Of a stretch of 64,000 nt of DNA, positions 11,670 through 22,359 are shown piece after piece. The position numbers and the translations under genes are program-made. The notes under the pieces were generated by a model, which searched no databases, was not told the origin of the DNA, and was given only the letters and a program-made list of their open reading frames with translations. Each line of letters begins with the position of its first letter. Within the stretch, counting starts at the first letter, position 1. The stretch covers positions 62,001-126,000 of the forward strand of contig NZ_AMRM01000011.1 of assembly GCF_000300335.1 (NCBI RefSeq), read 5' to 3'. This DNA comes from Nitratireductor pacificus pht-3B (GTDB lineage: Bacteria > Pseudomonadota > Alphaproteobacteria > Rhizobiales > Rhizobiaceae).

Positions 11670-12995
11670 TTACTGGTTCATGACCGCCTTGTCAGGATTG
11701 GGCGGGAAGGCGGGGTCGGTCTTCTGGCCGCGCAGCAACTCGAGGGCGGCGGTGAGCTGCATGTCGTCCTTGGCTTCCGGCGGGACATAGGCGATGGAGC
11801 CGGAGCCTTCGTCGCTCTCCTCCTCGCCCTTGATGTGGCCGCGCAGATCCGATTCGCCACGGCGCAGGTCGCGCCCCTGCAGCTCTTCGGGAAGCGGCTG
11901 GTCGACCTTGATGTCGGGCGTGATGCCCTTGCCCTGGATCGATTCGCCCGACGGCGTGTAGTAGAGCGCCGTGGTCAGCCGCAGCGCGCCGCTCTCGCCG
12001 AGCGGAATGATCGTCTGCACGGAACCCTTGCCGAAGGACTGGGTGCCGAGGACGGTGGCGCGGCGATGGTCCTGCAGCGCGCCGGCGACGATCTCCGAGG
12101 CGCTGGCCGAACCGCCATTGATCAGAACGATCACCGGCTTGCCGTCGACCACGTCGCCCGGTCGCGAATCGAAGCGCGCGATGTCGTTGGCTTCGCGGCC
12201 GCGCGTCGAGACGATCTCGCCCCGGTCGAGGAAGGCGTCCGAAACGCTGACGGCCTGATCCAGAAGGCCGCCCGGGTTGAGGCGCAGGTCGAGCACGTAG
12301 CCCTTCAGCTTGTCGCCGGGCAGGTCCTCGCTGATCGCGTCGATCGCGCCGATCAGGTCGTCGAAGGTTTTTTCGGTAAAGGAAGTGATCTTCAGATAGC
12401 CGACATCCTCCTCGACGCGATACTTGACCGCTTTCACCTTGATGATGTCGCGGACGATGGTGATCTCGATGGGCTTGTCGGCGCCCTCGCGCAGGATGGT
12501 CAGCTTGATCGGCGTGTTGACGAGGCCGCGCATCTTCTCCACGGCGTCGTTGAGCGACATGCCGCGCACTTCCTCGCCGTCGATCTTGGAAATCAGGTCG
12601 CCGGACAGGACACCGGCGCGGGAGGCCGGCGTGTCGTCGATGGGCGCGACGACCTTGACCAGCTCGCTCTCCATGGTCACCTCGATGCCGAGGCCGCCGA
12701 ACTCACCCTTGGTCTGCACCCGCATGTCCTTGGCGGCTTCCGGGTTGAGGTAGGAGGAATGCGGGTCGAGCGAGGTCAGCATGCCGTTGATGGCGCTCTC
12801 CACCAGCTTCTGGTCGTCGGGCGGCGTCACATACTGGGCGCGCACACGCTCGAAAATGTCGCCGAAGATCGCTAGCTGGCGGTAGGTGTCCGAGCCGGCG
12901 GCGTTCGCCGAGAAACCGTTGCTCCCATGCACGAGCGTGACCGCAGACGCACCCACGAGAGCGCCGGCAAACAATAGCGACAAGTTACGTTTCAT
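11670..12995 (-). CDS. ctpA: C-terminal processing peptidase, S41 family
   Basis: A 441-residue periplasmic serine protease. A signal peptide (MKRNLSLLFAGALVGASAV) is followed by a PDZ domain (GGLGIEVTMESELVKVVAPI, SGDLISKIDGEEV) and the S41 catalytic core with INGGSASASEIVAGALQDH (Ser) and GTQSFGKGSVQ (Lys). The ATG at 12995 follows GGAAGGACAGGAA, a strong ribosome-binding site. Its start overlaps the end of the envC-like gene by 11 bases, so the two are probably co-translated. CtpA-type proteases commonly control peptidoglycan hydrolases, fitting the neighbours. Confidence 0.95.
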   Translation of the reverse strand: MKRNLSLLFAGALVGASAVTLVHGSNGFSANAAGSDTYRQLAIFGDIFERVRAQYVTPPDDQKLVESAINGMLTSLDPHSSYLNPEAAKDMRVQTKGEFGGLGIEVTMESELVKVVAPIDDTPASRAGVLSGDLISKIDGEEVRGMSLNDAVEKMRGLVNTPIKLTILREGADKPIEITIVRDIIKVKAVKYRVEEDVGYLKITSFTEKTFDDLIGAIDAISEDLPGDKLKGYVLDLRLNPGGLLDQAVSVSDAFLDRGEIVSTRGREANDIARFDSRPGDVVDGKPVIVLINGGSASASEIVAGALQDHRRATVLGTQSFGKGSVQTIIPLGESGALRLTTALYYTPSGESIQGKGITPDIKVDQPLPEELQGRDLRRGESDLRGHIKGEEESDEGSGSIAYVPPEAKDDMQLTAALELLRGQKTDPAFPPNPDKAVMNQ

Positions 12996-14295
12996 TTCCT
13001 GTCCTTCCAGAGTGTCCCGGCGCCCACCAGGGATTTGGATCGATCGGCTTCCCGTTCTTCCTGAATTCCACATAGAGTTCCGGCGCGGCGGCTTCGTTCG
13101 CCGGTCCGGCAATGCTGGCAAGGCGGGTGTCGCCCATCAGTCCGATCGGTTCGCCCGCCAATACGGCTTGTCCAAGCGATACGCTCACCTTCTGCATTCC
13201 CGCAAGCACGATATGATAACCGTCGCCGGCATTCAGTATCAATAGCTGACCGTAAGAGCGGAAGGCCCCCGCATAGAGCACCGTCGCCCCTGCCGGTGCT
13301 GTGACGATTGCGCCCGATTGTGTCCTTACAATGTCGCCCTTGAGCCGGCTGCCCGTGTCATCCTCGTCGCCGTATCGGGCGGCGAACTGACCCGAAGCCG
13401 GCAGCGCCAACCCGCCGACGCGCTTGCCGAAGGCCGGCGCAGCGCCAAGGCGGTGCTCGGGCGACGCCGGCTCACTGGCGCGGCGGCGACGCTCCTCCTC
13501 GGCCTCCCGCAGTGAGGTGATCTCGGTCTCGAGCGAGGCAATCAGCTCCTGCAGGCTGCCGGCGCGCGCGGCGAGGGCCTCGGCCTGACGGCGTTCGTCC
13601 GCCATGCGGCCCTCGGCTTCCTCCTGAAGCCGCTTCTTCTCGTCGAGCAGCAGGCTCAGCCGCTTCTTCTCCTCCACCTGGCTGGCGACCGTCTTCTGGA
13701 GCTTGTCGCGCTCCGTTTCGATGGACGTGACGATGCGCAGGAGCTCGTTCAGGTCGGAAAGCAGGATTTCCGTCTCGCTGCGCAGTTCCGGCACCACCGC
13801 GCCGAGCAGGATGGCGCTGCGCACGGATGCCAGCGCATCCTCCGGACGCACGAGGATCGCCGGCGGCGGGTTGAGGCCCATCCGCTGCAACGCACCCAGC
13901 ACCTCGGCCAGAACGCCGCGGCGGGCCTGCAGGGATTCGCGCAGATAGCCCTCCTCGCGGCGCAGGCCGGTCAGGTGCAGGGAGATTTCGTCGATGTCCT
14001 CGCTGAGCTTGCGCTCGGTCTTTGCCGCCTGGATCAGGGCGGCCGTCAGGGCGGCATTGTCGTCCTTGATGGCAAGAATCTCGGCATTGATCTCGGCAAG
14101 GCGCTGCTCGGTCAGCGCGATCTCGCGGCTGATGTCCCGGTATTCGGCCTGCGTCTTGTCGTGCTCGCTCTCGAGGACGCCGACGCCGTCCTGCGCCGGC
14201 GAGGGCGACGAGAACGCGAGCGCGGCGAGCATGGCGAACGCCGCGACGCGGAACCGCGGGCGCTTCGGGGTCGCTTGCAAAGGCTGTGCGGACGC
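12985..14295 (-). CDS. EnvC-like murein hydrolase activator (degenerate LytM)
   Basis: A periplasmic coiled-coil protein with a C-terminal LytM fold. After a signal peptide (RFRVAAFAMLAALAFSSPSPA) come long coiled coils (residues about 30-270 rich in EI/LR heptads). In the LytM domain the zinc motif HxH is replaced by ELYVEFR, as in EnvC, which activates amidases rather than cutting murein. I place the start near the ATG at 14295 (MRMASAQPLQ region); other in-frame ATGs reach 14340, so the N-terminus is uncertain. It overlaps ctpA. Confidence 0.85.
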   Translation of the reverse strand, partial: ASAQPLQATPKRPRFRVAAFAMLAALAFSSPSPAQDGVGVLESEHDKTQAEYRDISREIALTEQRLAEINAEILAIKDDNAALTAALIQAAKTERKLSEDIDEISLHLTGLRREEGYLRESLQARRGVLAEVLGALQRMGLNPPPAILVRPEDALASVRSAILLGAVVPELRSETEILLSDLNELLRIVTSIETERDKLQKTVASQVEEKKRLSLLLDEKKRLQEEAEGRMADERRQAEALAARAGSLQELIASLETEITSLREAEEERRRRASEPASPEHRLGAAPAFGKRVGGLALPASGQFAARYGDEDDTGSRLKGDIVRTQSGAIVTAPAGATVLYAGAFRSYGQLLILNAGDGYHIVLAGMQKVSVSLGQAVLAGEPIGLMGDTRLASIAGPANEAAAPELYVEFRKNGKPIDPNPWWAPGHSGRTGNET

Positions 14296-14578
14296 CATTC
14301 TCATCCTTTGAGAAAACCTCATCGACGGCGGGGGAGCCAAGTCATGCAGACTATGCGGCGGTTCCTTAACGAAGCATCAACCATGAAACGCTGTAGAGGC
14401 AATTTACAGTTGCATTTCCGTAGGATGCAATTCCCGTAACCGTGCCGGGGCTTCAGGTTCGCCGTCGCGCGCGATCCTGGACCGGTTCATCGTTTCAGAA
14501 AAACGCTGTCCCGTTCCAACATCCTGTTTCTCCGCCTTCATGCGGACATCAGGTGATACCACCCGACTGCAAAACGTT

Positions 14579-15061
14579 CTAGGCGCGGTGATAGGGGTGT
14601 CCGGACAAGATCGTCGCGGCCCGGTAAAGCTGCTCGGCGAGCATCACGCGCACGAGCTGATGCGGCCAGGTCTGCGCGCCGAGGGCGATGGTGCGTTCGG
14701 CGGCCTTGCGGAAGGCCGGGTCGTGACCGTCGGGACCGCCGATGACGAGGGTCAGATGGCGGCGCCCCTGGTCGCGCAGATCCGCCAGCTCCCGGCTGAA
14801 ATCCTCCGATGTGAGGTTGCGGCCGCGCTCGTCGAGAAGAAAAAGGGCGGCGCCCTCCGCCTGCATGTCGGCGATCCTGCGGCTCTCCTCGCGGCGGCGT
14901 TCATCGGCGCTCCTGGCGCGGCTTTCGGCGATCTCGCCGACACCGGAGAACTCAAACCCGATCGGCGGCCCGCTCTTTGCGAAGCGGTCGAGATAACGGT
15001 CCGCCAAATCCCTCTCGGGGCCGGCTTTCATACGGCCCACGGCGCAAATTCCGATACGCAT
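14579..15061 (-). CDS. rlmH: 23S rRNA (pseudouridine1915-N3)-methyltransferase RlmH
   Basis: A 160-residue SPOUT-class methyltransferase that modifies helix 69 of 23S rRNA. The conserved LVIGGPDGHDPAFR knot region and the C-terminal LVRVMLAEQLYRAATILSG helix with terminal GHPYHRA are clear. It follows rsfS in the usual rhizobial order rsfS-rlmH, so both probably serve ribosome maturation from one transcript. Confidence 0.97.
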   Translation of the reverse strand: MRIGICAVGRMKAGPERDLADRYLDRFAKSGPPIGFEFSGVGEIAESRARSADERRREESRRIADMQAEGAALFLLDERGRNLTSEDFSRELADLRDQGRRHLTLVIGGPDGHDPAFRKAAERTIALGAQTWPHQLVRVMLAEQLYRAATILSGHPYHRA

Positions 15062-15118
15062 TCCAGCCTCTCTGCCCCCGCAGGCGGAGCGGTTCAGGCG
15101 TGTCCGACCGCTGGCCGG

Positions 15119-15496
15119 TCAGTGAACCGTTTCATCCTCCAGGTCGGGGGCCTGCCACATCTTCTCGATGTTGTAGAACTCCCTGACCTCGGGGCGGAAG
15201 ACATGGACGATGATATCGCCCGAATCGATCAGCACCCAGTCGGCCCCCGAAAGCCCTTCGACGCGCGCCGCGCCGAGACCGGCCTCCTTGAGCGCGCGGA
15301 TCAGGTGGTCGGCGACCGCCGCGACATGGCGATGCGACCTGCCCGACGCCACGATCATGTGGTCGGCAAGGGGGGACTTACCCTGGATGTCGATGGAGAC
15401 AATGTTTTCCGCCTTGGAGTCTTCGAGACTCGCGATGGCTGTTTCAACGGCTTGGGAAACCAAGTTCTTGCTGGTTCCCGCCGGCGAAGGCATCAC
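15119..15496 (-). CDS. rsfS: Ribosomal silencing factor RsfS
   Basis: A 125-residue RsfS/Iojap protein that binds L14 and blocks subunit joining in starvation. Motifs SKAENIVSIDIQGKSPLADH, MIVASGRSHRHVAAVADHL and DWVLIDSGDIIVHVF are characteristic. The start is a GTG-ATG pair at 15496/15493; family-like sequence (RTALTKKAS) continues upstream in frame without an ATG, so the true start could be a rarer codon 30-40 bases further out. It sits between nadD and rlmH. Confidence 0.94.
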   Translation of the reverse strand: MMPSPAGTSKNLVSQAVETAIASLEDSKAENIVSIDIQGKSPLADHMIVASGRSHRHVAAVADHLIRALKEAGLGAARVEGLSGADWVLIDSGDIIVHVFRPEVREFYNIEKMWQAPDLEDETVH

Positions 15497-15654
15497 GGAA
15501 GCCTTCTTCGTCAGTGCTGTTCTCAGCGTCTTTCCTTTCCAATAAGAACAAGCTCACCACGCGGCCGATGCCGCACAGTACTTGATAGATAGGCAGAGTC
15601 TCCTAACAGTTTCAAGACACCAGCCCATCACATGTTTGAACCGGTCCGTTTCCT

Positions 15655-16299
15655 TCAGGCGCCTCCGGCCGCCGCCTTGCGGATTGCGGTCGACGAGAGG
15701 GATGAGCGCGGCCCGTGGATGAAGGTCCAGGCGGGCGGCCTGCGGCGTGCCAGAACCGGCGCGTCATCCTCGTCGATGCGGGCGTGATCGAAGGTCTTGG
15801 CCATGGTCGAGGACAGGAAGGCCAGCGTGTCGCCCGGCCGGTCGATGACGGCGATGGGAATCGACCGGGCGATCTCCCGCCAGCGCTCCCAGCGGTGGAA
15901 GTCGCGCAGGCTGTCGGCGCCCATGATCCAGACGAAATTCACCCCGGGGTTACGGCTCTGCACCAGATCGATCGTGTCGGCGGTGTAGCGGATGCGGTGT
16001 CCGGCCTCGAAGGCCGTGACCTTGATGCGGGGGTCCCCGGCGCAGCGCCGCGACAGGTCCACGCGGGTCGAGAGCGGCAGCAGCTCGCGCGTGCTCTTCA
16101 GGGGATTGCCGGGTGTCACGATCCACCAGAGCTGGTCCAGCCGGAGACGCCGCAGGGCGATCTCGGCCACCAGCGCATGGCCGGCATGGGGCGGGTTGAA
16201 CGAACCGCCGAACAGGCCGACCGCCATGCCCTTCTCCGCATGCGGCATACGCAGATAGCGGGCGGGCAGGTCGGCGGGGGGCGTGGAGGGGTGGGGCAT
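15655..16299 (-). CDS. nadD: Nicotinate-nucleotide adenylyltransferase
   Basis: A 214-residue nucleotidyltransferase forming deamido-NAD from nicotinate mononucleotide and ATP. The dinucleotide-binding GLFGGSFNPPHAGH motif and C-terminal SLSSTAIRK are diagnostic. The ATG at 16299 overlaps the proA stop by one base, implying translational coupling with proBA. The order proB-proA-nadD-rsfS-rlmH is common in alphaproteobacteria. Confidence 0.96.
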   Translation of the reverse strand: MPHPSTPPADLPARYLRMPHAEKGMAVGLFGGSFNPPHAGHALVAEIALRRLRLDQLWWIVTPGNPLKSTRELLPLSTRVDLSRRCAGDPRIKVTAFEAGHRIRYTADTIDLVQSRNPGVNFVWIMGADSLRDFHRWERWREIARSIPIAVIDRPGDTLAFLSSTMAKTFDHARIDEDDAPVLARRRPPAWTFIHGPRSSLSSTAIRKAAAGGA

Positions 16300-17588
16300 C
16301 AAACCGGGCGGATCTGGCCTGTGCCGCGGACGCGATACTTGAACGAGGTGAGCTGCTCGACCCCGACCGGACCGCGCGCATGCATCTTGCCGGTGGCGAT
16401 GCCGATCTCCGCGCCCATGCCGAATTCGCCGCCGTCGGCGAACTGCGTCGAGGCGTTGTGCAGCAGGATGGCCGAATCGATCTCGTTGAAGAAGCGCTCC
16501 ACCGCCGCCGCATCCTCGGCGACGATCGCCTCCGTGTGATGCGACGACCATGTGCCGATGTGATCGATCGCCCCGCCGATGCCGTCGACCAGCTTCACCG
16601 AGATGATGGCGTCGAGATATTCGGTGCGCCAGTCCTCCTCGGTGGCGGGCAGGGCGGCCGGGAACCGGGTGCGGACCTCCGCGTCGCCGCGGATCTCGCA
16701 ACCGGCCTCGGACAGCGCCTGGAGCACGGGGACGAGCAACTGGTCGGCCGCGGCGCGGTCTACCAGCAGCGTCTCCGCCGCGCCGCAGATGCCGGTGCGG
16801 CGCATCTTGGCGTTGACGGCGATGGAGAGCGCCATGCCGCTTTCGGCCGAACGGTCGAGATAGAGGTGGCAGATGCCCTCGAGATGGGCAAAGACCGGCA
16901 CCCGCGCGTCGTTTTGGACGCGCTCGACGAGGCTGCGGCCGCCGCGCGGCACGATCACGTCGATGTTGCCGCCGAGGCCCTTCAGCATCTCGCCCACGGC
17001 GGCGCGGTCGGTGACCGGCACGCGCTGGATGGCGTCTGCGGGCAGGCCGGCCTTCTCCAGCCCCTCGACCAGGCAGGCGTGAATGGCCGCCGAGGAATGG
17101 GCCGAATCCGAGCCGCCGCGCAGGATGACGGCATTGCCGGCCTTGAGGCAGAGCGCGCCGGCGTCGGCGGTGACGTTGGGCCGGCTCTCATAGATGACGC
17201 CGATGACGCCGAGCGGCGTGCGAACGCGCTCGATGCGCAGCCCGTTGGGCCGGTCCCATTCGGCGATGACGCTGCCCACGGGGTCCTCGAGGGATGCGAT
17301 GGCGCGGATCCCGTCGGCCATCGCGGCGATGCGGGACGGATCGAGCTTCAGCCGGTCGAGAAGCGCGGCCGAGAGGCCGGCGGCCTCGCCGTTCGCCATG
17401 TCCGTCGCATTGGCGGCAAGGATCGCATCCCGGTTGCGCTCCAGCGCGGACGCCATTTCGCCGAGCGCGGCGTTCTTCCGCGCCGGGGTGGCTATGGACA
17501 ACGGCCCCGCGGCGGCGCGCGCGCGCGTGCCCAGATCGTTCATCAGCGCTGCGATGTCCCCGCCGTCCTGCCGGTTGGCCATCAGCAT
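16299..17588 (-). CDS. proA: Glutamate-5-semialdehyde dehydrogenase (gamma-glutamyl phosphate reductase)
   Basis: A 429-residue NADPH-dependent reductase, second step of proline synthesis. The [18 protein letters not shown] region and the catalytic cysteine in [14 protein letters not shown] are present. Length is normal. The gene directly abuts proB (stop at 17589) and overlaps nadD, so proB-proA-nadD behave as one unit. Confidence 0.98.
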   Translation of the reverse strand: MLMANRQDGGDIAALMNDLGTRARAAAGPLSIATPARKNAALGEMASALERNRDAILAANATDMANGEAAGLSAALLDRLKLDPSRIAAMADGIRAIASLEDPVGSVIAEWDRPNGLRIERVRTPLGVIGVIYESRPNVTADAGALCLKAGNAVILRGGSDSAHSSAAIHACLVEGLEKAGLPADAIQRVPVTDRAAVGEMLKGLGGNIDVIVPRGGRSLVERVQNDARVPVFAHLEGICHLYLDRSAESGMALSIAVNAKMRRTGICGAAETLLVDRAAADQLLVPVLQALSEAGCEIRGDAEVRTRFPAALPATEEDWRTEYLDAIISVKLVDGIGGAIDHIGTWSSHHTEAIVAEDAAAVERFFNEIDSAILLHNASTQFADGGEFGMGAEIGIATGKMHARGPVGVEQLTSFKYRVRGTGQIRPV

Positions 17589-18743
17589 CTATCCCTCCGT
17601 CCTCTCCGCCTGGGCCTGCCGGACGCGCGGCGTCAGCACCAGATCGTCACGATGCACCATCGCGGCGCGCGCCTCGTAGCCCAGCACCCCGGCGATGTCG
17701 CCGGTCTTCAGCCCGGCAATCCTTACGGCATCCGCCGCATCATAGGCAATCAGCCCGCGTGCCGCCTCGCGGCCGTCCGGCCCGAGAACCGCCACCGTGT
17801 CGCCACGGGCGAAACTGCCGGCGACCCGCGTCACGCCTGCCGGTAGCAGCGATTTTCCGGATGCCAGCGCCCGCACGGCGCCGTCATCGACGTGAATGGT
17901 ACCGGCCGGCTCCAGCTGGCCGGCGATCCAGGTCTTGTAGGCGCGCACCGGCGTCTTGCTCGGCAGGAACAGGGTGGAGCACGCGCCCTCGTCGATGGCG
18001 GAGAGCGGGTTGAGCCGGGTTCCCGACGCGATGATCATCGCGGTGCCGGCCGCCGTGGCGATCCGCCCGGCATCCAGCTTCGTGCGCATGCCGCCGCGCG
18101 ACAGTTCGGAAGCGGCGGCCCCCGCCATCGCGTCGATCTCCGGGGTGATCGCCTCGACCAGCGGGATGTGCCGCGCGTCGGGATTGCCGGCGGGCGGAGC
18201 CGTGTAAAGCCCGTCGATGTCGGACAGGAGCACCAGGAGGTCGGCGCCGAGCATGGTGGCGACGCGGGCGGCGAGCCGGTCGTTGTCGCCATAGCGGATC
18301 TCGCTGGTGGCGACGGTGTCGTTCTCGTTGATCACCGGAACCACATCCATCTTCAGAAGGGTGGAGATGGTGGCGCGCACATTCAGGTAGCGGCGGCGTT
18401 CTTCCGTGTCGCCCAGCGTCACCAGCACCTGGCCGGACTTGAGGCCGCGCTTGCGCAGCTCTTCGTCCCAAGCCCCGGCCAGCGCGATCTGGCCGACCGA
18501 CGCCGCGGCCTGGCTCTCCTCGAGGCGCAGGGTGCGTCGCTCGATGCCCAGAATGGTACGGCCGAGCGCGATGGCGCCGGACGACACGACCAGCACCTCC
18601 ACGCCGCCGGCGCGCAGCGCGGCGATGTCGTCGGCCAGCGCCGCAAGCCAGGCGCGCTTCAGGCCCGTCTTGCGGTCGACCAGGAGCGCCGAGCCGATTT
18701 TCACCGTGATGCGGCGGTGTGCCGGGAGCAGGGGACGGGTCAT
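17589..18743 (-). CDS. proB: Glutamate 5-kinase with PUA domain
   Basis: A 384-residue kinase, first step of proline synthesis. The amino-acid kinase domain ([47 protein letters not shown]) occupies residues about 8-265; a C-terminal PUA domain ([33 protein letters not shown]) follows. It is the usual target of proline feedback. It abuts proA and lies six bases from the obgE stop. Confidence 0.97.
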   Translation of the reverse strand: MTRPLLPAHRRITVKIGSALLVDRKTGLKRAWLAALADDIAALRAGGVEVLVVSSGAIALGRTILGIERRTLRLEESQAAASVGQIALAGAWDEELRKRGLKSGQVLVTLGDTEERRRYLNVRATISTLLKMDVVPVINENDTVATSEIRYGDNDRLAARVATMLGADLLVLLSDIDGLYTAPPAGNPDARHIPLVEAITPEIDAMAGAAASELSRGGMRTKLDAGRIATAAGTAMIIASGTRLNPLSAIDEGACSTLFLPSKTPVRAYKTWIAGQLEPAGTIHVDDGAVRALASGKSLLPAGVTRVAGSFARGDTVAVLGPDGREAARGLIAYDAADAVRIAGLKTGDIAGVLGYEARAAMVHRDDLVLTPRVRQAQAERTEG

Positions 18744-18749
18744 GACGGG

Positions 18750-19802
<1,053 letters not shown>

Positions 19803-19984
19803 TCATGTCCTGCGGCACCACCGCGCCGGGTGTTTTCCCGATCGCGGAATGCTCCAGCGCCATCGTCTACAGCATCGCGCGCGGAAGTGCGAGAGCGGGC
19901 CGCAAGGCGCGGCCCGCTTCTTCCAAAGCGTATCGCGATCTTTCGGATTCGCCGGACACGCTTCAGGTCCTTGCCTTGTCCCAT

Positions 19985-20024
19985 GCCGTCGTCCCGAAAC
20001 CGGCTCCACTTTCGGGCGACATGC
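19985..20024. repeat. RIME-like intergenic repeat fragment
   Basis: The stretch holding CCGAAACCGGCTCCACTTTC and a following CATGCTC matches, allowing for small differences, the reverse complement of the repeat at 26507-26555. This AACCGG-TTCCACTTTC core is typical of rhizobial intergenic mosaic elements (from memory). It lies between obgE and the GNAT gene; the rest of the 246-base gap holds nothing I can name. Confidence 0.55.
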
Positions 20025-20033
20025 TCGATCGTT

Positions 20034-20621
20034 TCAGGCGCCCCAGCTGCGCAGGCTGACCCAGGTCTTGCGGTCGAGCTGGTAGCGCTCCACCGGCACC
20101 CTGCCGGCGGCCAGCGAATCCGTCATGCCCTGGCCGGCATACTGGAAGCCGCATTTGTGGATGACGCGCCGCGAGGCGGTGTTGGTGACGCGGCAGGAGG
20201 CGTTGAGGCGCTCGATGTCGGTGGCGCGGAAGGCCAGGTCGACCAGGGCATGGGCCGCCTCCGTGGCGTAGCCGCGGCCCCAGTAGGGTTCGCCGATCCA
20301 GTAGCCCATTTCGAGGCCGCGGGCGCGCGTGTCCATTCCCGCACAGCCGATGAAGGCGCCGCTTCCGGCGAGCGTGATGGCATAGGTGCAGCCGTCCATG
20401 ACGCCCGTGCGCACACGGGTGAGAAAGGCATCCGCATCGCTGAGGCGATAGGGGTGCGGCATCCGTCCCAGCATCTCGGCCAGACGCCGGTTGTTGGCAA
20501 GCTCGACCAGCTCCGTCACGTCATCCTCGCGGGGGGTGCGCAGCACCAGACGCTCGGTGACCAGGACGGGGCAGTCGATCCTTATACTCTCACTCTCAAC
20601 CTCTTCACTTTCAGCAACCAT
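20034..20621 (-). CDS. GNAT-family N-acetyltransferase (RimJ/RimL type)
   Basis: A 195-residue acetyltransferase resembling RimJ/RimL-type enzymes. Visible motifs are the N-terminal LVTERLVLRTPREDD, GYWIGEPYWGRGYATEAAHA (acetyl-CoA loop) and NTASRRVIHKCGFQYAG. The ATG at 20621 follows GGAGGAAAG, a strong ribosome-binding site just downstream of the rpmA terminator. Insertion between rpmA and obgE is common in rhizobia. The acceptor substrate is unknown. Confidence 0.92.
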   Translation of the reverse strand: MVAESEEVESESIRIDCPVLVTERLVLRTPREDDVTELVELANNRRLAEMLGRMPHPYRLSDADAFLTRVRTGVMDGCTYAITLAGSGAFIGCAGMDTRARGLEMGYWIGEPYWGRGYATEAAHALVDLAFRATDIERLNASCRVTNTASRRVIHKCGFQYAGQGMTDSLAAGRVPVERYQLDRKTWVSLRSWGA

Positions 20622-20643
20622 CTTCTTTCCTCCGGACAAAATA

Positions 20644-20673
20644 AAAGGGGAGACGGCAACCCATCTCCCCTTT
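20644..20673 (-). terminator. Rho-independent terminator after rpmA
   Basis: Perfect 10-base inverted repeat AAAGGGGAGA/TCTCCCCTTT with a 10-base loop; reading leftward it runs into a T-rich stretch. It lies 70 bases past the rpmA stop and directly before the GNAT ribosome-binding site, so some readthrough is likely. Confidence 0.8.
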
Positions 20674-20742
20674 CGAACCTTTTCCGGACTGTCCAGACAC
20701 CGGTCCCCGAGATGGGTCGCCGGTGTTGGTGAAGCGGACCGG

Positions 20743-21012
20743 CTACTCCGCTGCTTCCGTAATCGGGTTTACCGACACGTAGGTTCGGCCATTGGCTTTT
20801 TTAGCAAAGGACACGGCGCCCTGCTCGAGAGCGAAAAGCGTATGGTCCTTGCCCATGCCGACGTTGACGCCGGGATGCCACTTCGTGCCGCGTTGACGGA
20901 TGATGATGTTGCCGGCCAGCACCTTCTCGCCGCCGAATTTCTTCACGCCAAGGCGTTTGGATTCTGAATCGCGACCGTTGCGCGACGAACCACCAGCTTT
21001 TTTGTGTGCCAT
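20743..21012 (-). CDS. rpmA: 50S ribosomal protein L27
   Basis: An 89-residue L27 beginning [20 protein letters not shown], with the conserved [20 protein letters not shown] segment. The N-terminal tail reaches the peptidyl-transferase centre. It follows rplU as usual. A terminator lies downstream. Confidence 0.99.
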   Translation of the reverse strand: MAHKKAGGSSRNGRDSESKRLGVKKFGGEKVLAGNIIIRQRGTKWHPGVNVGMGKDHTLFALEQGAVSFAKKANGRTYVSVNPITEAAE

Positions 21013-21154
21013 CGTGTTACTCCTTCGCGCCCGGAAGAGCGCCTGTATTCCTAATGCGCTGTCGCGCGTTCGTTTTCAACCCGCTTTCGCGGCTCATCTC
21101 GTACCTTGGGCAATTCCGGGCGGGAACCATGGTCCCGCCTTTCTTGGGATTGCC

Positions 21155-21808
21155 TTACTTCGCCAGTTCCTTGGCCTGCTCGCGCCAGTCGGTGATCTGG
21201 TCGGCGCTGAACGGCATGGCCTCGTCGATCCTGGCGATGTCCTTGTCCGTGAGCTTCGCCACCTGGGCGAAGGTGGTGATGCCTTGCTCGGCGAGCTGGC
21301 CGGCGGCCACGGGACCGATGCCCTTGATCTTGGTCAGATCGTCGGGCTCGCCCTTCGGCGCGGTGAACAGCGGCGCTGCGGCTGCCGGGGCGTCGGCCTT
21401 GGCTTCCGCCTTCTTCGGCGCGGCTTCCTTCTTGGCGGGCTTCTCGTCCGCCTTCGCTGCCGGCTTGGCCGCGGCCTTCTTCGAAGGCTTGGCGCCGCCC
21501 GTCAGGATCTCGGAGATGCGCACCGTAGTCAGAAGCTGGCGATGGCCGCGCTTGCGGCGCGAATTCTGCCGGCGACGCTTCTTGAACGCGATGACCTTCT
21601 TGCCGCGGCCCTGCTCGACGACTTCGGCGGCCACGCTGGCGCCATCGACGAGCGGCGCGCCAAAGGTCACGTCCGCGCCCACGCCGACGGCGAGGACGTC
21701 TGCAAACTGGATGATGTCGCCGGGTTCGCCAGCGACGAGCTCGACCTGGAGCAGGTCGTCGGCGGCGACGCGGTACTGCTTGCCACCGGTTTTGATGACT
21801 GCGAACAT
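21155..21808 (-). CDS. rplU: 50S ribosomal protein L21 with C-terminal helix-hairpin-helix extension
   Basis: Residues 1-103 are a standard L21 ([36 protein letters not shown]). A Lys/Ala/Pro-rich linker follows (about 108-150), then a C-terminal domain starting [20 protein letters not shown], which looks like a helix-hairpin-helix/SAP-type motif ending in [11 protein letters not shown]. The total of 217 residues is about twice the E. coli length. Such long L21 proteins occur in several Rhizobiales (from memory). Extra nucleic-acid binding is an inference. It is first gene of rplU-rpmA. Confidence 0.97.
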   Translation of the reverse strand: MFAVIKTGGKQYRVAADDLLQVELVAGEPGDIIQFADVLAVGVGADVTFGAPLVDGASVAAEVVEQGRGKKVIAFKKRRRQNSRRKRGHRQLLTTVRISEILTGGAKPSKKAAAKPAAKADEKPAKKEAAPKKAEAKADAPAAAAPLFTAPKGEPDDLTKIKGIGPVAAGQLAEQGITTFAQVAKLTDKDIARIDEAMPFSADQITDWREQAKELAK

Positions 21809-22071
21809 CTTTTTAGCCTTTCAGTGTCCGGTCCGGCTTTGGCGCGCGCCGAAGGGCGGCCTGCCGTCTTTTTGTCAGTCTTTGCGGGTTAATGTACGAA
21901 CGGCACGAAGACTTTCCCATGCCGCAAGTCGCGTGTGCATAATGGAAGGAGCGGCGAAGGTCAAGACATGCGGGAAACCGGGGCGAACATTGCCGCAGAT
22001 TGGCCCTTGTAACGGAGGCCTTCACCGGCTATCTAGTGCGCCGCGCCGGCAACGGCCTGCCAGCATCTCGC

Positions 22072-22161
22072 GGAGAGGTGGCTGAGTGGTTGAAAGCACC
22101 GCACTCGAAATGCGGCATACTCGCAAGGGTATCGGGGGTTCGAATCCCTCCCTCTCCGCCA
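22072..22161 (+). tRNA. tRNA-Ser (anticodon CGA)
   Basis: A 90-base type II tRNA. The acceptor stem GGAGAGG pairs with CCTCTCC (22151-22157), with discriminator G and encoded CCA. The anticodon stem CCGCA/TGCGG frames loop CTCGAAA, anticodon CGA, reading UCG. A long variable arm (CATACTCGCAAGGGTATCG) and the GGTTCGAATCC T-arm are present. tRNA-Ser genes are frequent integration sites, but I find no repeat of its 3' end downstream. Confidence 0.97.
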
Positions 22162-22359
22162 AGCGCCGCCGACTGCCTTCCATAACGCGATAATGTCGCC
22201 GATCACCGCATTACACCAAGTGGCGTGGCAGACCGCCACTTCTACGCTGAAGCCCGGTATATCTTGGGCGCCCCATGGCGGCTTGCGACCCCATTGCGGC
22301 CGTTTAGTGTGACGGTATTGTCTGCTAAAAGCAGCCTGAGTGTCAGAGGAATTTGAGCA

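Noticed and set aside
10347-12875. 842-codon open frame on the plus strand opposite rppH, the deacetylase gene and ctpA
   Set aside because: Covers three well-supported genes on the other strand; low-quality composition.
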